Source: Romanomermis culicivorax (taxonomy: Eukaryota > Nematoda > Enoplea > Mermithida > Mermithidae). Taken from it: a stretch of DNA of 64,000 nucleotides. The position numbers and the translations under genes are program-made. Positions 29,391 through 43,000 of the stretch are shown piece after piece; positions within the stretch are counted from its first letter, which is position 1; each line of letters starts with the position of its first letter. The DNA lies in contig CAWUHX010000111.1 in NCBI GenBank assembly GCA_963922205.1, positions 992,001-1,056,000 on the forward strand, given 5' to 3'. The notes under the pieces are model-generated. The model was not told where the DNA came from. It searched no databases and saw nothing but the letters and a program-made list of their open reading frames with translations.

Positions 29391-29624
29391 AATAGTCTGC
29401 TTTTTATAAAATATGTGGTAATGGAAAAATGACAAAAATTAGCACTGTCGTCAAGATCATTCATATAACGCTTTTACTGTAAAATTTTTTACTCAAAAAT
29501 TCTCAAATATTAGCTGAGTATGCTTGGAGGACATATAGTATAGCAGAAAACCTCAAAAATGTGAAACAGTGCTTGCCCTCCAAATTTTACTTTTCATAAG
29601 CATTTCAAGAAAAACTGACTGTAT
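29391..29624. mobile_element. 245-bp MITE family, diverged copy
   Basis: AATAGTCTGCTTTTTATAAA at the left and CATTTCAAGAAAAACTGACT at the right match the family at 38361 and 50649. No ORF. Confidence 0.65.
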
Positions 29625-29639
29625 GTAACCAAGGTTTCA

Positions 29640-30210
29640 GGTTTTATCAAACAGATTTGAGCTTCAGTTGAGTTGTAGCGTATAACCCTTGCTCCTACAC
29701 ATAAGACATAGAGGAAGTTAAGCTGTAGCTTAACGGCTATGTTATAACATACAGAATTAAGGCACAGCTTAAGATAATGTTTTTTGGCGCTTTGTTATAT
29801 TTTATATGGAAACTTTTTGTTTGGATATCGATCTTTTCACGCAATGGTTTACCATCATAAAATAGTTATGTTTTCGTCAACTTGTTTACGAGGCTTTTTT
29901 CAGCAATCGTTTGGTATACTACGAAATAAATATAAACGACAGCATCGTGTGAAAAAAATCCAAGTAGAACACCACAAAAACATTTTGCATTGGAAAAATT
30001 AAGCTGCATATTAAGCTGCAGCTCATCTACATAAAACATATTGAGATAGTCATGCTGGACTTAAGCTGTAGCTCAACTCTATATTCTATAACATTGTCGT
30101 TAAGCTTCAGCTTAACGATCTCGATATTTTGTCCGAGAGTACAGCTGCAGCTTAGCTGAACCTTAACGACAATTTTATAAAATATAGAGCCGAACTGTTG
30201 CTCAACTGTC
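29640..30210. mobile_element. CAGCTTAA-type MITE
   Basis: Repeated inverted blocks (GTTAAGCTGTAGCTTAAC, TATGTTATAACATA) over about 570 bp; the same family as 13990 and 59876. The plus-strand ORF in its middle is probably incidental. Confidence 0.6.
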
Positions 30211-31200
30211 GATTGAATATCTTTGTTGAAACCGGGCCCTGGACCGACATGTTTCTGCCGTGTTTTGATTCTATGCAGGATTCTGGCTGACCACCAGCAG
30301 ATTTACATCCCCACCCGGTACATTTTTAAGTTCATCACACTACAGCAAGCTTTCAGTTTTTACGTTAAGCATGGAATTTTAAAACAATTGTCAAACACTT
30401 ATTGACCATACATTAAAGTCTTGGAAACCTAACAGAAATACAACTACTACTTGAAAGATGAGTGACTTCTGCGATAAAAGTATGCTCATCCCCATTAGAG
30501 TCAGAACCCCACCGGATTTTGGCCGCTGTAGATTCATGCTCCATAGCAAAATTATCCTTCAGTCGATTTTTTGTCTTTGTTTTTTCTTTGGTGCTGTTTT
30601 GGAAATAAAAACTTTGACAGAGTATTACGACGTATTACGGATCGAGTAAACTTCGATTACCTCATAGTTCCAGTCCACGATTCTGACGGTAAAAGTGTAG
30701 GTTACGTTTTAATAATTCTTTAAATAACACGAATTCTCATATCACTAAGATTGAACGAACATGTTAGCAGCAATCTTTCCCTCATAGATGTAATCACCGT
30801 AGCTGCTCAGACCATAGAACGCAAGGCCAGCCCGAGGACTATGTCAGTGGAATGAGGGCTTTGAACATGAATCTGCAGTAAGGAAGGTCAGTCAAATTTC
30901 AATCAAACTTTAATGGCCGCTAACTCCATCAAAAAAGGAAATGAGGCATTTCAAATCGTATTTTCGGATAGATCTCAACAAGATCTGTCAATTGGATGCC
31001 CAATTTGTTGCATTTCGGAAAAAACTTTTGTTCACCTCGTGCACACGTTAAGACCGTCCCAGAAGGTCTATTCTGTCGGAAAGCGCATAGAAGCATTTTT
31101 TATCAAATCCAGACGACAACAACAGCTAAATACGCTTAGCAATTATCCGCTGCATTATATACCATATGAGAATGAATATTAACTTTAATTCATTCTCATG
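30211..31200. other. Non-genic stretch with an uncertain ORF
   Basis: A plus-strand open frame at 30913-31182 has plausible codon use. It overlaps sequence also present near 15250-15350, so it is more likely part of a dispersed repeat than a gene. Confidence 0.3.
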
Positions 31201-31202
31201 TA

Positions 31203-31967
31203 CAGGGTGAGCCGGAAAAAATGTGACCGGTACTGACTTTCATAGCTTTCAAACGGGTGCAGCTTTTTTATTGCGACTTCCTGCTGTCGATAGATAAAAC
31301 ATCTGGCATAAAAACTGCAAAGTTTCAGCCAGATTGCTCGAATATTGACCGACTAGAATCAAAAATACTAAACGTCGGTTTTTTGCAAATAAATTTTTAA
31401 AAATTGACAATATTTGACAAAATCAACATGTTTTACGATAGAAAAGTGCAATAGATCCAATCATAAGAACCATATAACAGCTGGAAACTACAAGAAAGCC
31501 ATTTTAGTGTGACCTACTCTCTGTTTCACCAATAATTTTAATCGTTTTTCGAACAGATCAATGACAGAATTGATTTTGTTTCGACTATGCTTTTTTCCAG
31601 TTTCAAAACAAAAGCTTTTGATTTTGGCGAAATTTTGCTCACATTGAAACAAGATGTTTGACTTTAAATTACGTGTAGCTGACATATCTGGATGACTTTT
31701 AAAGTATTATTGTATGTAAAAAGCTTTGGAAAACTTTTCTCACAATAGGACAATTTTTACTTTGATTTCCCAATTTTTACTTTTTGAAAAATAACCACTT
31801 TTACTAAATTTCTGTTTGTACAGTAATCATAAACGCTGGGAGCATAAAATTTAGTATTTATAGCAAAGATATTCAGGGCATTTTGATGTAGAAATCTGCA
31901 TTAGAAGAGCTTCATCCGTTCAAAAGTTATGGAAGTCAGCACCGGTCGCCTTTTTTGGCTCACCCTG
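31203..31967 (-). mobile_element. Mariner-type MITE, complete copy (family A)
   Basis: A 765-bp element with inverted ends CAGGGTGAGCC ... GGCTCACCCTG, flanked by TA duplications at 31201 and 31968. TIR similarity extends about 60 bp (TGACTTTCATAACTTT type). It is in reverse orientation to the copy at 46409. TA target and CAGGGTG-type ends are typical of Tc1/mariner-derived MITEs. Confidence 0.85.
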
Positions 31968-33470
31968 TAGTACATAATGCAGCAGGTAAAAAGTTTGTTT
32001 TAATGATGTCGACGACAGCACTATAATTTTTCTCATTTCTACAAAGGATTTTGTAAAAAAGAAACTATAGACCCCATTATTGGATGACGAAAAAGACTCA
32101 TCCCACGCATACCGAATATGAATAATTCGGATTATAAACACATATTTCATGCTGGCGAACAGAAATAGCTGACAAAAAAATCTTTCCGAATGAAGCTTTC
32201 GAGAATGAGAGAAGAAATTCTTTTGCCTCATTTTTATAACAAACAGCTCTAATGAAAAATGCTTATCTAATCGGCAAATTTTCGGTTGACCAAAAATGGT
32301 CCAAGAATGTCATCCGAATGACCAATTTTCGTTAGTCTTTGGTAATATCTAGCGAAAAAAATTTTTTGGCTTTTTAGCGCACCCCCGAGGATGATCCGGA
32401 GGATTTTCGCCGGCGGCGGAAAATTGTTCGTAATCATATTTATACGGATATGGAACCAGGTCGAAAAGTGCAAAAAATGCATTAGGAGAAGCTCTTCCTG
32501 TCGTCTCACGTGGAAAACAAATTATCCACGATCGAGATGGAGTTAGAAAAAATAATGCACGAAAAGGAATAATTGATGCTCTTAGCACAGGATAAGCAAT
32601 CTCGTTTCAACGACTATACTCCAGAGCACGAATTTTATGGCATTTGAAGAGCGGGAAAAATCGAGATTGATGAGTCTCTAGGTTGCCAATAATGATAAGA
32701 ATGAGATTCTAAGTCAATGGGACGTGGCGCTGTACAGTTTTCATTTGGACTTGAAGGCAATGCCATCAAGACACACATCGAGGTTTGAGATGTTTGACCC
32801 CATCCAAATAGTTACATTTTGAGGCGAGCATAATTTCTTCTTTCAAGTCGTCAAACATTAGTTAATAATCGATAGATCTCTTTGATATATACTTAAAAAC
32901 CCGACTTGAAATGGTATATCTCCATTTATGACGAAGTTAGGTGTGGTTAAAGTCTACGATAAAAACTTCCTGTAAACGATTTTTATCATAGTATTCGTAC
33001 TATTTTTGTAGTTTTTAAATTCACAAGCAACTTATAAAAACAGATTATAGTGAATAGCTTACAACCATAAGTTCTTACGTCGGTGTAATTTTATAGTAGT
33101 CAAACATATTGGAACTGGTGGTAATTTATGGAAAGAAATTAATGGTCAATTCCTTGCACAGTAAATCTACAAGTACGTTAATGGAACCTGGCCCAGATAA
33201 TCTATCTTGCTCAAAAATGTCATACACAAAACGACAGTAACCAATAAGCTTGTTAACTGCTACAGTTTTCAGTGTCAATTTTGGCACGTATATTATGCCA
33301 CGAGAATATCTGGTCGATCTTTTGCCTATATTGTTGAAAAAGTTCTTTACGTAAAATTAAATTAGAAAAAATATGCAAGTTAACCCCGTAAGATTATCGC
33401 TTTCAGTATCATCTTGCAGTTTTTCAAAATTTCAAATTTTTCCGTTTAGAAAGCTTGCAGATGATTAAAA
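31968..33470. other. Non-genic stretch
   Basis: No supported gene. A segment near 32865-32920 (AATCGATAGATCTC) also occurs near 27325, another dispersed repeat trace. Confidence 0.35.
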
Positions 33471-33473
33471 AAT

Positions 33474-33725
33474 TCAATTCATTGACCAAAATCGTAATTT
33501 CCGTGTGAGCAACGACATCTTAGACTCGTTTAAGATATATTCGGATTTTGCAGACTTCAGCAAAATCTGTCGAAAATAATTCATAAAAAACAAAATAGCA
33601 AGTTTTTCTATATCAGACCATGTCAGTCTAGTCTGTGACTTTACTATATAATTGCAGTCATGGCTATAATACGATACATTAGACTCGTCCAAATATCTCC
33701 TGCTCCGGAATGAATCATGAAGCAT
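33474..33725 (-). CDS. Uncertain ORF, unrecognised
   Basis: An 83-codon open frame (MLHDSFRSRRYLDESNVSYY, then TWSDIEKLAILFFMNYF, ending RFWSMN) with codon-like composition in AT-rich DNA. No family, signal peptide or splice context can be named. It may be a terminal exon or chance. Confidence 0.25.
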   Translation of the reverse strand: MLHDSFRSRRYLDESNVSYYSHDCNYIVKSQTRLTWSDIEKLAILFFMNYFRQILLKSAKSEYILNESKMSLLTRKLRFWSMN

Positions 33726-34365
33726 AACGTTAAAATAGTTTTTTGCCCATGTCTTCTGTTCATACCTTGTTCACATTTTCACTAATTTTTAAACAATTGA
33801 AAATCCTGGAAAAGATCGGGGTGCCATAACAAATGTGCTATTATATGACTCTGATACGAACAAAGATACATGTGCAAAGTACTGAATGCATGTGATCTTA
33901 CTCGATTATCGAATCGATAACTCTTTTACGAAATTGCAGTGTTTGATTGTCAAAGAAAAAATCGCAGTTTTTTCCAGGGTAAAATCTTGATGTGTTTGTA
34001 ACAATGGTTTTGACATCAGCGGTACTTGACTTGTTGCCGAGTTCAAAAATAGTCAAAGTAATGTTTTCTGACCACAATTATTTACCAGATGTATGAATTT
34101 GCCCAACCTTGATCATACACGTGTTCAAGACGGAAATCAGCGATGGCTAGAATATTTTTTATCCGGGAAAATTTTTTTCCTTGATTTTAAAAACCATTAA
34201 TTCAGCGAAGGTCGAGCCGAATCCGTAGTAGGCTGAGAATAATGTGCGGATATCAGGGACCCCCAGCAAGGCTCTGCGTGTGGATGTGTTGTTCTAGTAG
34301 ACAGTCAGAGCAGTGAGAAAGAATAATAGAAGAACTTTTGGTAGCATAAAAATTTGGTGTTTCAG

Positions 34366-34640
34366 TGTTTCAAAAGCTCGTTGGTCAGCAGAGGTAGACT
34401 TCCTGGAACTAGAACTATCGACATTGATGTCAGTTTTCTACCTACTTTCGCCGTTTTGTGCAGTATATCTCGTTTCAAAATAAACTCCAAAGCCATCAAG
34501 TTGATATTACTCGTATTTCGGATTATATTTCCAGTCTAATATCAACGGTTTATGATGCAGAAAAGTTCAAACGAACGATATGCATGAAATTAATACATTA
34601 TAGTAACCATATCACAACTGAAGATACTGTATTTCGATAG
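34366..34640 (+). pseudogene. Frameshifted coding-like segment, unrecognised
   Basis: After an acceptor-like tttcag, 34366-34432 reads VSKARWSAEVDFLELELSTL. A second frame from 34464 reads YISFQNKLQSHQVDITRISD onward to a TAG at 34640. The gap of 31 bp is shorter than any intron in the two real genes here (57-63 bp at minimum), so a frameshift is more likely than splicing. Confidence 0.2.
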
Positions 34641-34980
34641 CAAAATTACTTTACTATCATATGTTAGAATTTCTCGGCACGTTTGAAAATTGCATACTGA
34701 TTGGCATGGTCAAGGGCAAGATTACACCTTTTATGGATTTTCCTGGATTATTTTTCGTCAGATTCCAGAAAAATGAACAATTTCCGGGAACGAATACAGC
34801 TGTAGAATCTGGTGCCGAGGGAAGAATTCTGAATGAGATGAAAAATCTTTGACTGAGACAAAAAAATGAAAATTGTTTTTGATCGGTTTCAAATGAATTT
34901 CGAATTCTTCTGTGGCTGAAAAAAATTATTGGCAATTTGGAAAAACGATATATTTTCCTGGAGATAGTAACTTTACTCAT

Positions 34981-36763
34981 GATTTAAAAAATTGACGGTT
35001 GTGGCGCAGAAACCGAACGTTCACAGCTAAGTTCGTTCAGTTTTTATTAATGCCAATGCAATTTTACAGTAAGGTTGTATTTCAATAGCCGAATACTCTT
35101 ATTTTTGTGAGGTCATTAACGACCAGGTGGTTCGTTGATAACAAGGTGCACTCGAGATACTATTTTTTTAATCTTACAAGCTTCAATAGAATAACTTTTT
35201 TTTCACAGCCAGTATTAACTGTATCATTAAATTGACGTTTATTTTTTATCATGCAATAGCTTACTGTAACCTTTTCATGCTTTATCAAAAATTATTCGTA
35301 TTTATTGCTTCAAAAGATATGAAACACGTCAAGCGTAGGAAAACTACATTCAAGTTCTTCAACGTCGGATATAAAACTTGGTTTTACAATTTATAGCCAG
35401 AAATTTAATAATAAAGAGAATGAATTGAAGATAAAAGTGCCCTGAAGGGTGAATACATATATTGAAACAAGAATCAATCAAGTTAAATTGGATAAGTTAT
35501 AGGAGCTTATTCTGAAGCCATACATACATCACTAATTAAATTTGATCCAAAGAAATCTAATTTCATACCTTTCTATAAATTGAGAAGTCAGGCCAATTCA
35601 TTTTGGGATAGAATGTTAAAATTACGACTACCCTAAAGACTTCGACAAGTCGATTCAATTGAACTTCAACAAGAAATTTTGTGACATATCGTAATGCACA
35701 AATCAATTCTTGTATAATCGGTGAAGCACGAAACATGAAGAAAATTTGAACAGCCCTGCAGCTATATCGAAATCACTCGAACCAGTAGTCTTGGGAAAAC
35801 ATTTCTAAAACGGATGTTAAATTTTACAGTATATTCGACTAGAAAGGTCAGGCAATGTTAGCGCTCTACGTAAGTTAGTTCTCAAACAAATGTGCCTGGT
35901 GATCTTTCATGCTCCTATTTTCATAGAAGGACGGAATAGGTTAGCAAAATATGAGACTTTGAGCCCAAACAGCACTTCATGTAGCGCCATATTGTAGACA
36001 ATAATAATTGAAACTTTTACAAAAAACAACCGTCTAAAGGAAGTAAATCAACTCGAGTCCATCATGTGATGTGGTGAAGAGGACATTAGCCCGAGAAACT
36101 GCCCAGGTTCGACGGCTGACTGCGCACCAAAACTTCTAAAATGTATACAATTCTGCTATTCATGTCGAACATAACATGAAGATTAATTAGGGCAGTTCAC
36201 TGAGCAGCATACTCACGATTCATCGCATTGTAAATTTCGCTTTTCAAATATCCAAGATAAGCTGAAGCTTGTCGATGTTAATCAAACAAATTAATCAAAT
36301 ATTATTTGGTCAATAAATTGGAAAAGTGAACAGAAATACATAATTTGTGTATTTTTTAAGCATTTCTTGGTGGATCAAGCTATAGATTGAGGAAGGAAGA
36401 TCTTCTTTAGATGTAAATTCCACATTGCATGTTATACTGCATTTGATAGACATTGCGAGTTAAATATTGATACACTAATTTTTTCGCATAGGTCATACTT
36501 ACAATAAAATTTGTATACATGTGGTTTACATTCGTAGGTTCGCCTATGGCCGGTCTCAGCAACTTCAAAAGTTTAAAAAATGCTTAGACATGCATTAGGA
36601 AAATGAAATACTGCTCTGAACTTGGATGACATTGAAAAGCGGGATCTTCCAGTGAGACAATTTTCATGTCAACGGGTTTTGCAGAAATTTGGCCCACTGT
36701 TGCAATTTGGCCCACAGTTCGAGTTTACCCAATCTCGGAAAGGAGGAAAGTTGAAAAGACGCG
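34981..36763. other. Non-genic stretch
   Basis: AT-rich; no gene, RNA or bounded repeat recognised on either strand. Confidence 0.45.
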
Positions 36764-36841
36764 TAAGCCCTATTCAGAAGTGAAAAATCCTAGGATTTTT
36801 GTCGTCGACAATCGGCGACTGCGCTTCTGAATTGGGCTTTA
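36764..36841. mobile_element. 78-bp palindromic mini-element
   Basis: TAAGCCCTATTCAGAAGTG at the left pairs with CGCTTCTGAATTGGGCTTTA at the right around AATCCTAGGATTTTT. A longer relative with the same right end lies at about 48262-48418. Confidence 0.7.
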
Positions 36842-37042
36842 AACATGCATTAGACAGATAAAATACACGGTTCTGAACCTTGATGAAGTTCAACAGTTCA
36901 CACATCGAAAATTGTGTGGGATCAGAATGCCTTCATGGGAGAAACATTCCTTATATTGTGATTTTCCAGCCGTCCATATCTGTTATAGTTCCTGAAATTA
37001 GATATTGGTAAAAATTCGATTGTTAGAATATCTATGCAAATT

Positions 37043-40000
37043 TCAGTTTAAAGATGGCCTGTGAGAAAAAATGGTCAGTTTACCACTATTCAGGTTGCCG
37101 TTGGTTATCGAAGGCACTATAACATGTTGGATTTGAGAATTTACTCTTGGAGACCCTCCCTCGTTGTGTGTGCTCATAACTTGTGGATCATATTTCCCAC
37201 CTGGCACAGAAAAATTGACCATTATCGAGGGTAAAGTGTCATTCCCGGTGGGGCTTTGATCACGTGCTTCGTCATACCCGTTGTCGTTAGCGCATTTTTC
37301 ACGGTTACCTTCTTCAGTTTCACCTCCGGTCGACGCCGAATGCTGGATAATGCCTACAGAGAAAACGTGCAAAATGGTATCAATAAGGAAAGAATCAGAT
37401 TTGACGTTTCTCCGAACACGATCCGCGATATGCAGATGAACTAATTCATTAATTTCCTATTATTCGTCTAGAAAAAGCGTATTAATTATGTATGGGATGG
37501 CATTATTTTTTTTGCACTGATTGATTGTTGTACGTGATCTCACAAAATGATGAAATGACGGAAAAAGTTGACTGTGTTGGCAAAATGAGGTTGACAAAAA
37601 ATTGACAGATAAAAACGGAAAGCGGATGTTTGCTGAGTTTTCCGAATGGTTCAAGAGAAGAACTTTAATTGTTTTGTTTACTGTAGTTTTCGGGATATCA
37701 AAGCAAGTAAGGTAGACGGTTTTTGATCTAAGCGAAACTGAAAAACTTACAGTCCGAAACAGGCGCGAAAATTGAATAATCTATAATCTTTCTAAAGTAT
37801 AATTTAAAATGTGAAATATGGAATATTGAATGCCCAACTTAAAACATTTTTAAAATTTTTGGTAAAACAACCGAAGATTTAGGGTATTCAGCATAAAACG
37901 TGTGATTTCAACATTCGAAATGTGGAATACGAAAGGCGGGAAAAATAACTGTTAAATGTGGAATAGGAAATGCAACGCAAAAAGTTTTGTAACTAAAATC
38001 CTCAGGTGGGGATGTATGAGCTTTATCTTTCAATACTCTTGAGTTGTCGAATCAGTAGTATCATGACAATGCAGCGATCAACCTTTTGCTATATTTCGTG
38101 AGGTCAGTAAAACGATAGTAAGCCACGAAAAACTTACTTTTCCCATCACTACGAGAAGTTTTCTGCATGTATAGATTCGTTATTTGACAGTAAACATAAT
38201 CTGATGTCAGGTTTCGTTTATCAGAGTTCAATGTCAAAGACAGTTCTTTGGTATTGAAGTTTGATATTACCTCCTCGTTGTCTAATCTGCGAAGCTTTAA
38301 GTCAAGGTACTGATATTTCTCACTTCTGAAATAAATTTGAAGAACAATTTTCAAGATAGCTATAGTCTGTTTTTTATAAAATGCTTCGAAATAGAAAAGT
38401 GACACAAATCAGTTCTGTCATCAAAATCGTTTACATAGAGCTCTTACGTAAAATTTTTTACTCGAAAGATTGTTAGAGGTTAGGTCAGTATGCTCACAAA
38501 TTTCCAGTCTTGAATGAAATACTGTTAATCAGAGAATCGTAAAAATCTGGAATACTATTTGCTTTCCACTTTCATTATTTAGAAGCATTTCAAGAAAAAC
38601 AGACTATATGTAAGAAACCATTAAATCTACTGAAAAATTAGCGAATTAAGCTAGATATTACGAGATTTGGGATTACCAACGAATATTTATTCAAGTCACG
38701 TCAAATCAATTTTTTTTTGTTGTTTGGAAAGTCCCATTTCATGAGAAAATTTGTGGGATTCATTGAAAAACTGTATATATAGGGTAGTCCAAAAAGCGGC
38801 CCGCCTAAAAAGCCTGCCATTCCTCTGCCAGTCAAGCTGAGCTGTATATCCATGGCTACAGCATACTATTTCATTCATAGTAAACCATAGGTTTTTCATG
38901 TCAATTTTTTGCTTCATTTCATTCAAAATTTAGTAATCAGCAGCGTTCAGCTATTACAATGTGTTTTTTCTGTAAAAACGGTTTGGTAGAAATGAAAATC
39001 GAACGAAATGAACGGTGAATGTTTAGTTTCTGAGCTACAAAATCTTCAGAAAAATTAGTTATTCAGTAAATTTTCGATACTTCATATCTCGATTGAACGT
39101 TTTTTATTGCAAATTGAACTCTACAACAGTATTTTTTGTTGAATTTGTTGATTTTTCTGAATCTGTCGAAAAATAATTAAGGAAGAACTACAAAAGTGGC
39201 CTTAAGTTATACCAACCACTGCATAATTTTCGAACATTAATAAAATTCTATAGTAATAGAGTTCATCGAACGCAAAAGGTCAAAACTTTTCATATAAAGT
39301 TGTTCTGGGTTCATTGCACAGGAGTGAAAATGAGAACTCGCATTGGGATCAACTTCCACGAAATAATTTTTCTGTTTTTTACTGTCACCATCGGAACAAA
39401 GAAGTCAATGTCTGGTTGAGCCATCTTTCGAACATGAGCTTTTTTCCTTATATAATTCATTTAATCAGGCCAAGCCCAATAAATTATGTTACTTAAATGC
39501 TTTCTCAAAAATTGTTTATCCAGAGGAAAATAGAACAAAACCAGGCGCCTCTAAAATCTAGTCAACTTCCCATATCCCTAAAAAAATAAACTTACTATCA
39601 TAAGATAAGAATCGCCTATCGATCTTCGGCGTCAGAAGCGGCCTTTCGTCAATATTGTCGAATGTAGTTTTCGATTTCTTCATAGGGGATAACAAATTTT
39701 CATAGTCGTGATCTAAAAAATTCTAAAAAATATCAAATTCTAAAAAATATGGAACATTCATCATATTGCAGCGCATTTCTTGAGCTTTGAAAACACAAAA
39801 TGAGTATCGAAAATACAAAAAAGAGTTTATTAATCAAGAAGAAACAAAAAAATTCATTTTTGTTGATGAGTGAATAAGTTACAGATTAACATAACTGCCA
39901 CAAATGTTAAATTGATTCATAAATCAAAATTTTTTTGCGGACACATGACCTCGAAACTACACATCAAATACCCGATATGCTTTTCGCTGTATATTTAATG

Positions 40001-43000
40001 AAATAGTTGTGAATTTTAAATTGCGAAAACCGAGTAATATATTTCGATGAATCGTTTACTGAAGACTTTTACAGTAGAATTTTTCACGTCAAATGATGAA
40101 CGTTGAGATAACTTTAATTGAGAAAATTTCATGTTAATACGCAGTAGTCGAGAGTGCCTTCAAATTCTAACAGACAGAGAAGTTAGCCTCTACAACCATA
40201 TGCTACACACCAGCTTATTCAATTGCGCATTAGTTGAGAATGTATTTATCATTACTTGCATATCAAGCAAAGACAAAACAACATCTGAGCCCACAGTAAA
40301 TTCAGTTTCAGAAAAATAAAATAAATCCTACTTTACATGGCTGAGATTCGCATAATTTTTTGTACTGAGAACAAGTGGGGTTTCTATCAGACATGATAGT
40401 TCTGCATAGCAGAAAATTTGGATTCTTTTCCTTTCATGATCCATAACATTGTGTTCTTTTACATAAGATCATCATAAATGTACTCAATGAAAGAAGGATC
40501 CATCAATCTTGAACAGAACACAATCAACATACGATGCGTTACTCAGCTGTGAATCTCTCATGGAAAACTTATGAAAACTTACAAAGGTCCAATGAGATAA
40601 GTTTTTGGAACACAAATTTCAGCCATGTTCGAGAAGAAATAAAATAGGAAAGCAACTACTGTTCCATATTTTTGTAATTCTCTTCTCAATCATACAGAAG
40701 TTGCATTTTGAGCTGTCAAACACGTCTTTACAATTTTCCTGAAAAAATCCTACAATAAAAGCTTCTTGTGGACGACTTCGAAGGCAGCACTAATTTCTAT
40801 AATTTTTTAATTTACAGGCCTGTTATGAAAAACAAAATATCTATTACAGTAGCCAAAATTTAAAAATCAGTTCAGTGCATCTTTATAGGAAAGTGATTCG
40901 ACGCAGTTGAAATCGCACCGACTAAAGTAGGTAGACCAAGATGAAGCTCTATTGCTCAGTGTTGAATACTCTGATAGTTTTGGCAAACTTGGATACCGGT
41001 TTCAACTCCGATTCAAATATAATCAATGAAATGCCAAACTTTGTAGATTTGAACTCAGTCCTTCAACGGATGCCAAAACTATTTTTCCCCTGAATTAGTA
41101 ACGGTACTAATAGAGACGAACTCATGATCTATAACACTTTTAGAAATAACCACTCAAGCGCTAAAAACGCAGTTTTTCAAACATCACAAAAGATAAAAAA
41201 TTATCATTGTTCTCCGAATCCAAAAGTCGCAATTTCCACTAGGCTTAATTATCAAAGGCGGTTAGCACTGTATCCCACAAGCTAAAACAATCTCTTGTTT
41301 CAACTGATGCGGAAACATGCTAGATACTCTTCTTCTAGCCCGCACGACTGTGCTTTAGATAGTCCCCATTCTTCCTCTTTGTTCCTAGAAAGTCTCGAGG
41401 AGATAATCATCCTTCTCTCCCTCTCTCACTCTCTCCTACACAAGACCATAGAATGCAAAAAACCGCATAATTTCATAGCCGACTGATTCTTCAGCGTCTA
41501 AACGTTCGACGGGGGGAGAGAGTAATGACGGGGCTCAATCATAATCATGATCATCAACAAGGTTCTTACTACTGAAGCTGAAAGAGGTTTTGGTTTTTTT
41601 GCCCGTATGTAGTTGTTCAGCCGACGTTGGCTAGAGCAAACTGTATCAATTCAGCAACCTGTATTGACAAATGCATCAATTTTTATATGAAGTGCCCATT
41701 CAACCGTGATTTAGCTGACGGGAATTATCAGCCACTGTCACAATTCAGCCATTTTTTCTTCACGGAATGACAGGAAATTTAAAACATCATGCTTAATACA
41801 TGTGCCTTCAGAATGAAAAATCTGAACAACTGAGTTACAACAAATGGACTTCCATTGGCTCACCTACATGATGCAGCTTCTCATAAAACACTCATTTTCT
41901 GATCCCGATTCACCCAATTTTAATCGATTTTGGTTTGCTCCGTTTTATTTCAAAAAACTACTCTCGCGTGGTAGATATTGAAATCCAAGATATCTGGGGT
42001 AGCTAAAACAACCCAGTAGCTAAAACGATACAGTTGGATCAGACAACACAGTGCCGGAACTGTACTATATCTGGAAAAAAGCGGCTAAGTAGGATGGTGT
42101 AAATGACACAGTGGCTAAAATGACATGATTGCTAAATAGTCATACAATCGAAGTCATACAACTATTAACTTTAACTATTAATTATTGACAAACAACTATA
42201 CTTGACCATTTCAAATAGTTATTGATTTTGATTCAATTCAATTCTGATGATTTATTCATTTCGATGTTCTTATGTTTGAAGGCATAAACTGATTCAGACT
42301 TGAGATCATAGTCAACGATGTGATATGATCCAAATTTTGTTAAACATGCCGGGCGATATGGTGGGTGTAGGAAGTATGCCCGAAGCGTTAACATGTAAAA
42401 TTCGATTTTGATGCAGAAAGTACGCCCGAAGCTTCAACGTGTGAAATTCGACTTCCACGTGGAAAGTACGCCTGAAGCTTCAAAGAGTAAAATTCGACTT
42501 CAATGTACCTCGGCTGACTCCAACGTTAAAATTAATGATACAATGTCTCCCCAAAAAATTTTAATGCGACTCTTGGAATCTAATGATCTAACAGTTTTAC
42601 TCATTTTTCCACAAAATTTTTATAAACATTTTTGTTTGGGACACGATTTTGACATATTCTGGACACGTTTTTCGATGATTCCTCATCCTTAAGCCTTGTT
42701 TTCAGGACACGTTTTTCACTGTTTCGGGACAAGATTTTCCACGCATTTTGTTAGGAAGTGTGTCCCGAAAAAGCGAAAATTGTGTCCCAAAGACAATGCT
42801 TTAGTAGATGGAATTATCGTAAAATGTGTCCCGACTACGTTGTGTCCCAAACAAAAATTTTTGTAAAAATTTTGTAAAAATGTGAGTAAAACTGTTAGAT
42901 TGTTAGATTCTAAGAGTCACATTAAAATCTTTCAGGGAAGACATTGCGTCGTCAATTTTAATCTGGGCGTATTTTCTACATTGACATCGAATTTTACACG

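Noticed and set aside
34433..34463. A 31-bp intron joining two coding-like frames
   Set aside because: Too short compared with the 57-63 bp minimum in the two solid genes; treated as a frameshift.
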